Source: Leptospira ainazelensis
GTDB taxonomy: Bacteria; Spirochaetota; Leptospiria; Leptospirales; Leptospiraceae
Direction of reading: 5' to 3'
DNA length: 64,000 nucleotides
Assembly (NCBI RefSeq): GCF_016918785.1
Contig: NZ_JAFFPT010000045.1
Coordinates: forward strand, 62,001-126,000
Shown: positions 44,295 to 52,189 of the stretch, piece by piece
Layout of the letters: each line of letters starts with the position of its first letter
Position numbering within the stretch: position 1 is the stretch's first letter
Translations under genes and position numbers: made by a program
The notes under the pieces: generated by a model
Told to the model about the DNA's origin: nothing
The model's database searches: none
What the model saw: only the letters and a program-made list of their open reading frames with translations

Positions 44295-45554
44295 ATGCCT
44301 TACAAACCTACGAAGCCTGCAATGGATCTGAGTAAACTTTTGGTGAAGCTCGCAAAAGACACATCGGTGGGAACTTTGGAAGGAGTTCGTTCGATTCTGA
44401 CGGAATCCTTTGATTGGTCTTCGAAGCAGCTTTCTCAACTTTCGGACATTCCCTTGATACAGGACACGAGTTTTGCGGAATTTCTTTCCAAGTCGGGAGA
44501 ATCCCTCAAAAACGCCGGCGATAAAACCGAACAAGGACTTTCACAAGCGCTTACTTCCACGGCCCAAGCGATGCATCAAGCGTTAGACGCGCTTGAAATG
44601 GCCGACGTAGTCGTTAAACGAACCCTTTTTGAAAACATTCCGGTTTCGAGTATCGTTGGAGAATCTTTTGCGGGAGTGGTTACGACTTCGCATATCAAAG
44701 CTTCCTTTCGTATTAACGGGGTTGACGTCGGCTATCAAGACGTTATAAACGATTGGAAAGAATCCAAACTTCCTCATCTGATCCTTTGTATACCCGGTTT
44801 ATTCTGCGACGAAGGACTCTGGAACGCGAAAGGAGAAATTCCCATTTCAGAAACGATGAAAGAATCCGGATACTATCCGATTTATCTTCGATTCAATCCG
44901 GGGATTCATCTTTCCACAAACGCAAAGGTTATGTTGGAACTTACCGAACAATTGTTGAGTTCTCCGGAACTTTCCGATAGAACATTAGACGTCGTTGCCT
45001 ACAGCCAAGGCGGTTTGATTTTTAGAAGCGCGCTTTATCAGGCAAAACAAAAGAATAACAATTTTGGAAAAAAAATTAGACACGCTCTTGTAATCAATTC
45101 TCCCGACGGAGGTTCTTATATCGAAAAGATCGGTTTTTGGCTGGGCTTGGGCGCGGAATCTCTTCCCATTCTTCCGGTGAGCATCGTCGGGTTTATCGGA
45201 AACCAGAGAAGCGACGCGATCAAAGATCTTTCTCACGGAATCATTCGCGACGAGGACTGGGCTCAAAACAAACAGATCCAGAGATACGTAAACGATTCTT
45301 ATTTCGGAGAATTGGACGAGATAGACGCCACTCAGATCTACAGTCTTGTTACGGTTGAAGAATCCAAATGGTCCTCTTGGATCGGAGACGGAATCGTAGA
45401 AAAACCGAGTCTTACTTTGTTAAGCGACAAGGTCTATCGTAAAAAATCGAATCCGGAATCCAGGGTATTTTGTCTTTTGGAAACTTCCCACTATCAAGTG
45501 ATTACACATCCGCAAACTAAAGAAATCTTGAAGAATGTTTTGAAAAAACGTTGA
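44295..45554 (+). CDS. Alpha/beta-hydrolase, lipase-like
   Basis: A cytoplasmic-looking 419-residue hydrolase. The first 130 residues are helical (lid or oligomerisation). The core begins with LILCIPGLFCDEGLW; the nucleophile elbow is VVAYSQGGL with Ser237 (Ala in place of the first Gly of GxSxG); SDG-like Asp is in WIGDGIVEKPS and His in ETSHYQVITHP, giving a complete triad. ATG 44295 is preferred because AAGGAG lies eight bases before it; the earlier ATG at 44277 has none. It is divergent from the radical SAM gene and may act on the same lipid class. A hairpin follows the stop. Confidence 0.85.
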   Translation: MPYKPTKPAMDLSKLLVKLAKDTSVGTLEGVRSILTESFDWSSKQLSQLSDIPLIQDTSFAEFLSKSGESLKNAGDKTEQGLSQALTSTAQAMHQALDALEMADVVVKRTLFENIPVSSIVGESFAGVVTTSHIKASFRINGVDVGYQDVINDWKESKLPHLILCIPGLFCDEGLWNAKGEIPISETMKESGYYPIYLRFNPGIHLSTNAKVMLELTEQLLSSPELSDRTLDVVAYSQGGLIFRSALYQAKQKNNNFGKKIRHALVINSPDGGSYIEKIGFWLGLGAESLPILPVSIVGFIGNQRSDAIKDLSHGIIRDEDWAQNKQIQRYVNDSYFGELDEIDATQIYSLVTVEESKWSSWIGDGIVEKPSLTLLSDKVYRKKSNPESRVFCLLETSHYQVITHPQTKEILKNVLKKR

Positions 45555-45558
45555 AATT

Positions 45559-45592
45559 ACTTTTCCTTTTTGCGGTTTGAAAAAGGGAAAGT
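45559..45592 (+). terminator. Hairpin after lipase-like gene
   Basis: ACTTTTCCTTTTT (45559-45571) pairs with AAAAAGGGAAAGT (45580-45592) with one G-U pair and an 8-base loop, directly after the stop codon. The stem is A/U-rich and there is no T-run after it, so it is a weak terminator candidate. Confidence 0.42.
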
Positions 45593-45784
45593 TAGTTCGA
45601 CGTTTTCACTGCTAATAATTCTTTTTTTCTTTTTTAAGAATGAGTTGTGTTCATTCCGAGTTTTAGTTCTTTATGAAAATATAATCAGTCCGCGTCTCAA
45701 AACCGGAACAGAACCTTGGCGCTTGATTTTTCTGATAAAGTAAAATCGAGTTTTGGGACGCGTTGTAAAGAATCAGGAAAATAA

Positions 45785-46264
45785 ATGAGTTTAGAGATCG
45801 TTTCTCAGGAAGAAATACAAATCGTCGGGATTTCGGAAGTAACAAAAAATCAGGATGAAATTTCCGGTAACGGGAAGATTGGCGGACTTTGGAATCGTTT
45901 TTTTGCGGAAGGAATTTTGGATAAAATTCCTCATAAAAAAGATCCGGCAAACCTCTTTGCGGTTTATACGGATTACGAATCGGATGAAACGGGAAAATAC
46001 AGAATTTTGATCGGAGCCGAGGTCGAGGATGCAAGCTCCATTCCGGAAGGAATGATTTTGAGAAAAATTCCAAAAGGAAGTTATTCGAAGTTCACGAGCG
46101 AGACCGGTCCCGTTACTGCGGTCGTTGTCGCCGTCTGGCAAAAAATTTGGGCGAACGCCGAACTAAAATCAAAAAGAGCCTTTCTGGCGGATTACGAACT
46201 CTACGACCAAAGGTCTTCGAATCCGGAAGCCGCTCAAATCGAAGTTTTTATCGGCGTGAAATAG
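45785..46264 (+). CDS. GyrI-like/AraC effector-binding-domain protein
   Basis: A 159-residue stand-alone small-molecule-binding domain of the GyrI-like (SHS2, AraC-effector) superfamily. The two-repeat pattern shows as IVSQEEIQIVGISEVTKN at the start and the pair LFAVYTDYESDETGKYRILIGAEV and ILRKIPKGSYSKFTSETG, followed by IEVFIGVK at the end. Such proteins bind hydrophobic drugs or lipids, or inhibit DNA gyrase; integron-borne members are common. There is no DNA-binding domain. Standing alone on the plus strand, it is followed at once by a miniature inverted-repeat element. Confidence 0.82.
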   Translation: MSLEIVSQEEIQIVGISEVTKNQDEISGNGKIGGLWNRFFAEGILDKIPHKKDPANLFAVYTDYESDETGKYRILIGAEVEDASSIPEGMILRKIPKGSYSKFTSETGPVTAVVVAVWQKIWANAELKSKRAFLADYELYDQRSSNPEAAQIEVFIGVK

Positions 46265-46270
46265 ATTTAG

Positions 46271-46443
46271 AACCTGTCCCAAAAAGTCTCAAAATTGACC
46301 GTAAGGAAAACCCTTTAGCGCAGAAGAAAAACGATGGAGTTCCAACATATTATGTCAGTAAACGGTTTAAGAGCCTTCTAAAGGATCGATAGCCGATAAA
46401 TTTTTATTGGAGTTCCTACATTCTGAGGTTTTGGGATAAGTCC
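46271..46443. mobile_element. MITE-like element with imperfect terminal inverted repeats
   Basis: The ends AACCTGTCCCAAAAAGTCTC (46271-46290) and TGAGGTTTTGGGATAAGTCC (46424-46443) are imperfect inverted repeats sharing TCCCAAAA and TCA. The roughly 173-base unit contains two copies of the dispersed GGAGTTCC motif (46336-46348 and 46409-46422) and no gene. It starts six bases after the GyrI-like stop codon. Size, inverted ends and lack of coding capacity fit a miniature transposable element, but no target duplication or cognate transposase is visible here. Confidence 0.5.
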
Positions 46444-46474
46444 CCAACAATTCGAAGTTTCAGAATCAAGTGAT

Positions 46475-46634
46475 CGTTTTTCTCAACCCGCGAGCGATCG
46501 ACGCGGAGTCAACAAATTGGATTTGTGAAATCCAGTTTCTTGTCTCCGAGCCAATTTGTTGACTGAAGCGGAGAGCGCGACCCCGCTCAATTTCGGATAA
46601 CGTGTTTTTTATGAAATGAGCGCGGGGACGCGGC
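46475..46634. repeat. Nested palindromic (REP-like) block
   Basis: AGTCAACAAATTGG (46507-46520) and CCAATTTGTTGACT (46551-46564) are perfect 14-base complements. Their loop contains a smaller perfect stem, TGGATTT-GTG-AAATCCA (46518-46534, sharing the end of the left arm). A further imperfect pair, GCGCGACCCCGCTCA (46575-46589) and TGAGCGCGGGGACGCG (46617-46632), follows. The G+C-rich GCGAGCGATCGACGCGGAG flank is unlike the neighbouring spacer. It has the look of an interspersed palindromic element lying next to the MITE-like unit and ending at the ABA4-like gene stop. Confidence 0.6.
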
Positions 46635-46640
46635 CAATTT

Positions 46641-47081
46641 TTATTCGAAAGGTTGATCCAACAAGACCGGTTTTCTCAGAATCGCTCTTAATAACAGATA
46701 ACTGAGAAGTCCGAAGGGCCCGAACATAAAAGTAGCGATCTGACAAGGAATCACGAGCCAGCGTGAAATCCCCAACTTTTGTGAGTTGGCGCTTTCCCAG
46801 GTTCCCACAAAAAGATCGAATGCGAGATAATGGATCCAACCCGCCACCAACACGGTCGGGTTTTGGAAAAGAAGGGTAACTCCTTCCAAGGATCCGAAGT
46901 TTCCCTCCGTTTTTCCGAAACTGGATATTAATAAAATGGAATATATCCCGCCGAACAAAAGTGTCCCGAGAATTCCGGTCGTTATCAATCTTGTGTATTT
47001 CCAGCCCGGCAGAACGATCAAAAGAATCCATCCTGCCACCGCTGTGTTGTTTACGATTTGAAATAGCAACGATAGTTCCAT
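46641..47081 (-). CDS. ABA4-like (DUF4281) membrane protein
   Basis: A 146-residue integral membrane protein with four likely spans. The sequence VTLLFQNPTVLVAGWIHYLAFDLFVGTWE is the family hallmark (about 68-96), followed by PCQIATFMFGPFGLLSYLLLRAI. The plant homologue ABA4 takes part in neoxanthin formation; the bacterial function is unknown. Its ATG is one base after the stop of the upstream membrane protein gene, so the two are translationally coupled and probably controlled by the divergent TetR regulator. Confidence 0.85.
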   Translation of the reverse strand: MELSLLFQIVNNTAVAGWILLIVLPGWKYTRLITTGILGTLLFGGIYSILLISSFGKTEGNFGSLEGVTLLFQNPTVLVAGWIHYLAFDLFVGTWESANSQKLGISRWLVIPCQIATFMFGPFGLLSYLLLRAILRKPVLLDQPFE

Positions 47082-47082
47082 G

Positions 47083-48030
47083 TTAAGCTCCTTTTATAGA
47101 CGTTTTGATATTTTTTTTGGATAAAAACGGTAGAATGATACTTCCTAACATTCCGATTCCGCATACATACAATCCGATTTGAATCTGAAAAGTCGGGTAC
47201 ACTACGCTTTCTCCGCTTAACGCCTGCAAGGTTAGAATCAGAATCAACCCGGTGAGGAAAACGGAAAAACTTCGGATCGATCTTACGATATTCGTTTCGA
47301 AGACGTTAAAACTTCCAAGAATCAAAGCGAGCATCGGTATCGTCTGCATCGCGTGGATTCCGATAAAGTGAGGGATTCTCATATCGCCCGCGATCGTACT
47401 CCAACCCAGAATCGGAAGGCCGGGGCCTCCGTCTTCGGCGCCGAAAGTATGACCTCCGTTTGCCTTTAAAATTCCCAATTTCATCGCTTCGATCTGTTCG
47501 GGTCTCGGAACAGTCATAAAAAATCCGAGAATCATTCCGAGTGCGGCGATTCCCATTCCCCAACGAAACGATTCCAACAGGGGTTTATTTTCCAATTTCT
47601 GACGTATGAGATAGAATGCGATTCCTATATGAGCAAACCATAAAATAGTTATCGCGGTTCCCATCACGCTGAAGATGATTCCGTTTAACGGAGACGTTAT
47701 ATTGAAATGACTCGGTTCCCCTCGGAACGCCTGTCCGTAAATCGCGACGTTTTCTATGATCAACATGGTCGTTATCACCCAGGAAAGTTTTCGAATCGTT
47801 TTTTCATTTCCTTGTATGTATTGTAAAATCCATACAAGCGTAAAAGAATAGACGGAAGTAGAGAGCGCAAACTTGATCGGTTTTAGCCAGATCGGCGAGT
47901 TTGTTACCAGACGCTGATCGATAAAAAGAGCCGGAAGGAGGAAAAAAAGACTGAGCGCTACTATCAGCCCGTTCCAAAACAGGGAAGGATTCGTTTTGGA
48001 TTGTTGAAAAAGTTTGTCTACGATTCTCAT
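47083..48030 (-). CDS. Polytopic membrane protein of unknown function
   Basis: A 315-residue protein with about seven or eight hydrophobic spans (for example LIVALSLFFLLPALFI, VYSFTLVWILQYI, IIFSVMGTAITILWFAHI, MGIAALGMILGFFMTV, IGLYVCGIGMLGSIILPFL). A conserved-looking His/Gly segment (GGHTFGAEDGGPGLPILGWSTIAGDMRIPHFIGIHAMQ, about 195-232) carries several His residues that could bind haem or a metal. I do not recognise the family. It is the first gene of a two-gene operon with the ABA4-like protein and is divergent from a TetR gene whose operator overlaps the promoter. Confidence 0.75.
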   Translation of the reverse strand: MRIVDKLFQQSKTNPSLFWNGLIVALSLFFLLPALFIDQRLVTNSPIWLKPIKFALSTSVYSFTLVWILQYIQGNEKTIRKLSWVITTMLIIENVAIYGQAFRGEPSHFNITSPLNGIIFSVMGTAITILWFAHIGIAFYLIRQKLENKPLLESFRWGMGIAALGMILGFFMTVPRPEQIEAMKLGILKANGGHTFGAEDGGPGLPILGWSTIAGDMRIPHFIGIHAMQTIPMLALILGSFNVFETNIVRSIRSFSVFLTGLILILTLQALSGESVVYPTFQIQIGLYVCGIGMLGSIILPFLSKKNIKTSIKGA

Positions 48031-48074
48031 AAAACCTCTAAAAGAGCCTTGACCTCTTTAATTTGGATGTTATC

Positions 48075-48103
48075 ACTGTAAACATTGATGTTGATTCTGT
48101 CAA
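48075..48103 (-). promoter_or_regulatory. Promoter of the membrane-protein operon
   Basis: On the minus strand a perfect -35 hexamer TTGACA (48103-48098) is followed after 17 bases by TACAGT (48080-48075), a four-of-six -10 match. The -35 box lies inside the palindromic operator at 48086-48108, so bound regulator would block RNA polymerase. Confidence 0.6.
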
Positions 48104-48108
48104 CATCA
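48086..48108. promoter_or_regulatory. Likely TetR operator between divergent genes
   Basis: TGATGTTGA (48086-48094) and TCAACATCA (48100-48108) are perfect inverted repeats with a five-base spacer, in the 102-base gap between the membrane operon and the TetR gene. Related half-sites (ATGTT at 48067-48071, AACAT further right near 48124) border it, which would suit cooperative binding. The adjacent TetR gene is the natural ligand. Confidence 0.72.
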
Positions 48109-48132
48109 AAAAGTAGTCACTGACAACATTTT

Positions 48133-48783
48133 ATGAAAAAAAAGATTCCGTCTAAAAAGAAAGTTTTGGAAAAACAGATTCCCGACTCCTACCATCACGG
48201 AGACCTCAAAAAGGCTATTATCCTTAAATCCGAAGAGATTCTGGAAAAAAACGGGATCGAAGGTCTGAGTCTTCGCGATATCGCCGCGGATCTCGGAGTC
48301 AGTCACGCGGCTCCGTATAGACATTTTCCGAGAAAGGTCGATCTGCTTTTTACCCTCGCAATTCGCGGTTTTAGCGACTTAGCGGAAGAGATGCGACTTG
48401 CCTGGGAAAGCAGCGAGGATCCGGTCGAAAGACTTCGTTCTTCCGGAACACGTTATGTGAAACTGGCTTTAAAACATCCTCGACGAACCGAACTCATGTT
48501 TGGCGGAACTCTTGCCTGCGAGCCGGAAGCGCCGGACGAGTTACAGACGATCAGTAAGGAATCCTTTATGGGACTTTTTAAAATCATCGAAGACGGACAG
48601 AATAGGGGCGTTTTTAGAAACGGAGATACGCTCGGTTTTTCTTTTACGCTCTGGAGTCTCGTTCACGGATTTGCGGTTTTGACAAACGGGAAACAGATTC
48701 CTCCTCAAGTTTTTCAGGAACGTTCTCTGGATACGATCTTAGAATCTTCGCTTTCTTCGATCCTAAACGGAGTTGTTCTTTGA
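48133..48783 (+). CDS. TetR-family regulator with WHG-type C-terminal domain
   Basis: A 216-residue regulator. A basic N-terminal stretch precedes the HTH (about 20-65: AIILKSEEILEKNGIEGLSLRDIAADLGVSHAAPYRHFPRKVDLL). The C-terminal domain (about 85-205) has LALKHPRRTELMFGG and FSFTLWSLVHGFAVLTNG, matching the TetR WHG-domain group. No Shine-Dalgarno is visible before the ATG. It is divergent from a membrane-protein operon, and a perfect palindrome in the shared promoter region is the likely operator. Ligand unknown. Confidence 0.9.
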   Translation: MKKKIPSKKKVLEKQIPDSYHHGDLKKAIILKSEEILEKNGIEGLSLRDIAADLGVSHAAPYRHFPRKVDLLFTLAIRGFSDLAEEMRLAWESSEDPVERLRSSGTRYVKLALKHPRRTELMFGGTLACEPEAPDELQTISKESFMGLFKIIEDGQNRGVFRNGDTLGFSFTLWSLVHGFAVLTNGKQIPPQVFQERSLDTILESSLSSILNGVVL

Positions 48784-49061
48784 ATACGATTTATTTTTGC
48801 GAGAAAATACTTGTAAGTAATGTTTATTCTTATTCAAGCCTGCACAAAACGAAAAGATCATCTCCGAGCCGATGAATTATCTCATCCGAAAAGAACTCCT
48901 CACTGAAAGGAAAAACGTTTGTGAATTGATCTTTCGTTCAGGATTCGAAATCTTGTGAATTCAAGAATCGAACAAAGAAAGTCATGATCGATTTTTGAAA
49001 ACAAACCTTTTCTTTTATGGACTGATTTTTACTTTGAGAACGGAAAATATAGGAACTAAGA

Positions 49062-49511
49062 ATGTGGAATATTAGAGAAGCTGCAATTACTGATTTGGAT
49101 CAAGCGGCTCGTCTTTTTGACGAATACCGCGGGTTTTATGGAAAAGAATCGGATCTTTCCGGCGCTACTCGATTTTTAGAGGAAAGAATTTTCAAGGGAG
49201 AATCCAGGATTTATCTCGCCGTGGACGACGGAGAAAAACGTTTTTATGGGTTTACTCAATTATACCCTTCTTTTACTTCGCTTTCTATGAAACGAACTTG
49301 GATTTTGAACGATCTTTTTGTCAGACCCGAATCTAGAAAACAAGGTGTTGCCAAAGCTCTGATCGAACAGGCGGCTTCTTTAGCGAGAAGTATGGACGCA
49401 AAGTATCTTTCCCTTTCCACTGCCCGTGATAATAAGAATGCGCAGAAACTCTACGAATCCCTTGGTTTTGTCAAGGATGAGGAATTCTATCATTATTCTC
49501 TTATTGTTTGA
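49062..49511 (+). CDS. GNAT-family N-acetyltransferase
   Basis: A 149-residue acetyl-CoA-dependent acetyltransferase. The GNAT core shows the N-terminal WNIREAAITDLDQAARLFDEYR, then strand 4 (WILNDLFVRPE) leading into the pyrophosphate-binding RKQGVAKALIEQAA (Q/RxxGxG/A, about 89-98), and LSLSTARDNKNAQKLYESLGF near the C-terminus. Substrate may be an amine, amino acid or protein N-terminus. Its stop codon overlaps the TTG start of the following Cys-rich protein gene. Confidence 0.9.
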   Translation: MWNIREAAITDLDQAARLFDEYRGFYGKESDLSGATRFLEERIFKGESRIYLAVDDGEKRFYGFTQLYPSFTSLSMKRTWILNDLFVRPESRKQGVAKALIEQAASLARSMDAKYLSLSTARDNKNAQKLYESLGFVKDEEFYHYSLIV

Positions 49512-49786
49512 GCTTTCTTTTTCCGGACGAAATTTTTGAGAATCGACAAAACATCAGTCTCCAATTTTATAGAATTGTGTCTGAAATTGATTCTAAAAAA
49601 TCGAAAATCGTTTTTAAAACCTGTTCGCGTTGTGGAAGTCGATTCGAATGCGGCGCGGCGAATCATGCGTGCGCCTGTTTTACCGTTGTCCTTTCTTCGA
49701 AAGCAAAAGAAGTCATTCGGGAAAATTATCGGGATTGTCTTTGTGTCTCTTGTTTGCTCGAGTTGAGTTCGCAAAATCCGGAATGA
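49508..49786 (+). CDS. Cysteine-rich CWC-type small protein
   Basis: A 92-residue protein with the Cys-rich CWC pattern: CSRCGSRFECGAANHACACF (about 39-58) and YRDCLCVSCLLEL (about 74-86). The spaced Cys residues probably bind zinc. Function of the family is unknown. The only plausible start is TTG at 49508, whose bases overlap the stop of the GNAT gene (TTGA), a layout that implies translational coupling; no Met codon follows in frame. The first 35 residues have no family match. Confidence 0.72.
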   Translation: MSFLFPDEIFENRQNISLQFYRIVSEIDSKKSKIVFKTCSRCGSRFECGAANHACACFTVVLSSKAKEVIRENYRDCLCVSCLLELSSQNPE

Positions 49787-49840
49787 AACAAACGGATTCC
49801 CGCTCTGAAATCGATTTAACTCGGAATAAATTCAAAAATT

Positions 49841-52189
49841 CTAATCTATTTTTAGAAACACTCGAAAGATCGTTTGACCGGGCACGCTCGACCATTCGAT
49901 TCTTCCTTTATTTTTGAGAAGAAGTTTGCGAACCAGATCGAGTCCGAGTCCGCTTCCTTCACCTGCTCCTTTTGTCGTAAAGAACGGTTCGAAAATTTTA
50001 TCTCCGATCTCGTCCGGAATTCCCGGTCCGTCGTCTTCGATTTCTACGACCACTTCTTGATCGTTTTGAAAAAGTCTTACCGAAAGTTTTCCTTTGAACT
50101 CCATCGCCTGCAAAGCGTTGTAAATCAGATGCGTCCAGATCTGCACGATTTCTTCTCTTACACAAAATACTGCCGGCGTCTCTTTTATCTCGGAAACAAG
50201 ATCCACTCCTCTTCGAATGTAGTGTTGATAAACGGTAAAAACCGTTTCCAGCGTTTCTTTTATGTGAACTTTTTTAGAAGAACTTTCCTGTCCTGTTTCG
50301 GAATAATTTCTCAGTTCGAAAAGAATTTTGGAAGCTCTGTCGACGGAGACCTGGATCGTATCAGAATTTCGAAAATAGATTTCTTCCAAGTAGACGTATT
50401 CTAAAAGAGTTTCCCGATCCGTCATCTGAAAGAGCGGTTTGAATGTTTCGTTTACGTTTTCGATTCCCATGTCCGCTATCGTGTCCGCGAGAGCTTCCGG
50501 TTTAGGAATTCCCCATTCGTTTAACGTTTTAACGATGTTCTTTCTTCTTTTTCGGATTTCTAAACCCGCGACTCCGTTGTCTCCGTTTCTACAAATATCG
50601 ATAAATTGAATATAGAGCATTCTTTCCTCCGGTGTGGCCGAAGAAAGAATGGAATGAACCATCGGCAACATGGATCTCATCTTTGGCACGGATGCGAGAA
50701 GAGTCTGATTGGACGCTTTGATCGCGCCCAATGGGTTATTGAGTTCGTGGCTGATTCCCGCAGAAAGTTGTCCTAGGGTCGCCATTCTTACCGAATGTAA
50801 AAGTTGATTTTGGGCCTTTCGTAGATTTTCAAGAGCTTCTTCCAAATGTGTTTTCTGCGCTTCAATGAGTTCGTTTCTCTTTTTAATTTCATCACTTTCC
50901 CTCAGCGCAGCTTGTGTTACGATTTTTTCCTCGAGATACATGGAAAGGTCTTCGCGCATTTTATCCATAGCGCTCAAAAGAGCCCCGATCTCGTCTTCCC
51001 TTGGATAATAAGCCCTTGCGGAAAGATTTCCTTTTGCGATCTGTTCCGAATATGCGATCGCTTTTGAAAGGCCGCTTAGAACATATCGGTCAAATGAAAA
51101 ACGGAGGGCAAGAAGAATCAAACTTAGAATGGCGAACGTTGAAAATAGGGATATTATCCAGAGATAAATTAGGTCTCCATAATATAATGAATCCGGAATG
51201 GATGCTCTGACTGCCCAAGGTTTTGGGGAATCGCCTAATAAAACCGGATAATAGTAATGAGTATATCCGTCTTTTGATTCCAAAAACGGTTTTCCGGAAG
51301 CGATTTCTTCGGTGATCCTTTTCCGTTCGATATCCTCCGAAATTAACTTTCCGACGGTTTCCGGATTTTTTCCGTTTGCAGCGTAGGAACCGTCGGGAGA
51401 GATAAAAGCGAGATATCCTTGATTTCGAAACGGTCGAATCGATCCGATTTTTGTCTGCATTCTTTCGATGGTTACGTCGACTCCCACCACTCCGGCAAAT
51501 TTAGAATTTCTGAATACGGGTGCGACGATGGAAACCATAAGCGTCGGTTTTCCCGAAACGATGTAACTCGTCGGCTCGGTCAGAAATTCTTTTTTTGTTT
51601 CCCTTGGGACGGAATAATAGAGTCCTTTTGGGCCGGTGTCTTCGTAATTTACGCAGTTTTCATAGACTAATTTTTCTTCGTCGATAGCGCGATTTACGTA
51701 AGGAACGAATCTTCCGGAGGCGTCGTGACCTTTCGTGTATTTATATCTTTGATCCAAACCGTCGAAAGTCTGAGGTTCGAATACGGCCCAGACTCCGAAG
51801 TAGTCTGGCTGGATATGCAAGAATCTGCCGAGCGCTGAAACAAACATGGAACGGTCGGGTCTGGTTTCTTCCAAAACCGCCTTAAAACTTCGAACCGCTC
51901 CCAAACCTATATTCAGAAATTGTGATATTTCGCGAGTGTATTTTTCGGAAGCCAGTCTGGCCCCGGCTTCGGCTTCCTGTTTTAATCTTTGATAAGCGAC
52001 AATGGAATTGATCGTAGTAACAGAAAGCGCGCCGAAAAAAAGGAGGACTGAAAGAATGATCGAAATTCGAGTTCTTATACCCAATTTTTGCTTTTTATCG
52101 ATTAGGTTCCTCTTAATAAAACTAGAGGATGGATTTCCCTCTCTTTCGTTTTCAAACGGGTCATTAAAAAGAATATCGTTCTTTTTCAT
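49841..52189 (-). CDS. Cache-domain sensor histidine kinase with insert in the dimerisation domain
   Basis: A 782-residue membrane kinase. One span (about 42-66), an extracytoplasmic double-Cache domain (about 70-335: WAVFEPQTFDGLD, IVAPVFRNSKFAGVVGVDVTIE), a second span (about 345-368), HAMP (about 370-425), a coiled coil, HisKA with His481 in LSAGISHELNNPLGAI, and HATPase_c (about 670-780) with WTHLIYNALQAM, DDGPGIP and GEGSGLGL. Between the His box and the second helix there is an unusual insert of about 110 residues (about 500-610). Cache domains bind small organic ligands. No response regulator is adjacent. Confidence 0.92.
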   Translation of the reverse strand: MKKNDILFNDPFENEREGNPSSSFIKRNLIDKKQKLGIRTRISIILSVLLFFGALSVTTINSIVAYQRLKQEAEAGARLASEKYTREISQFLNIGLGAVRSFKAVLEETRPDRSMFVSALGRFLHIQPDYFGVWAVFEPQTFDGLDQRYKYTKGHDASGRFVPYVNRAIDEEKLVYENCVNYEDTGPKGLYYSVPRETKKEFLTEPTSYIVSGKPTLMVSIVAPVFRNSKFAGVVGVDVTIERMQTKIGSIRPFRNQGYLAFISPDGSYAANGKNPETVGKLISEDIERKRITEEIASGKPFLESKDGYTHYYYPVLLGDSPKPWAVRASIPDSLYYGDLIYLWIISLFSTFAILSLILLALRFSFDRYVLSGLSKAIAYSEQIAKGNLSARAYYPREDEIGALLSAMDKMREDLSMYLEEKIVTQAALRESDEIKKRNELIEAQKTHLEEALENLRKAQNQLLHSVRMATLGQLSAGISHELNNPLGAIKASNQTLLASVPKMRSMLPMVHSILSSATPEERMLYIQFIDICRNGDNGVAGLEIRKRRKNIVKTLNEWGIPKPEALADTIADMGIENVNETFKPLFQMTDRETLLEYVYLEEIYFRNSDTIQVSVDRASKILFELRNYSETGQESSSKKVHIKETLETVFTVYQHYIRRGVDLVSEIKETPAVFCVREEIVQIWTHLIYNALQAMEFKGKLSVRLFQNDQEVVVEIEDDGPGIPDEIGDKIFEPFFTTKGAGEGSGLGLDLVRKLLLKNKGRIEWSSVPGQTIFRVFLKID

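Noticed and set aside
46264..46640. CRISPR-like or tandem repeat array
   Set aside because: The repeats are inverted and of unequal spacing, with no regular spacer length, so they fit miniature elements instead.
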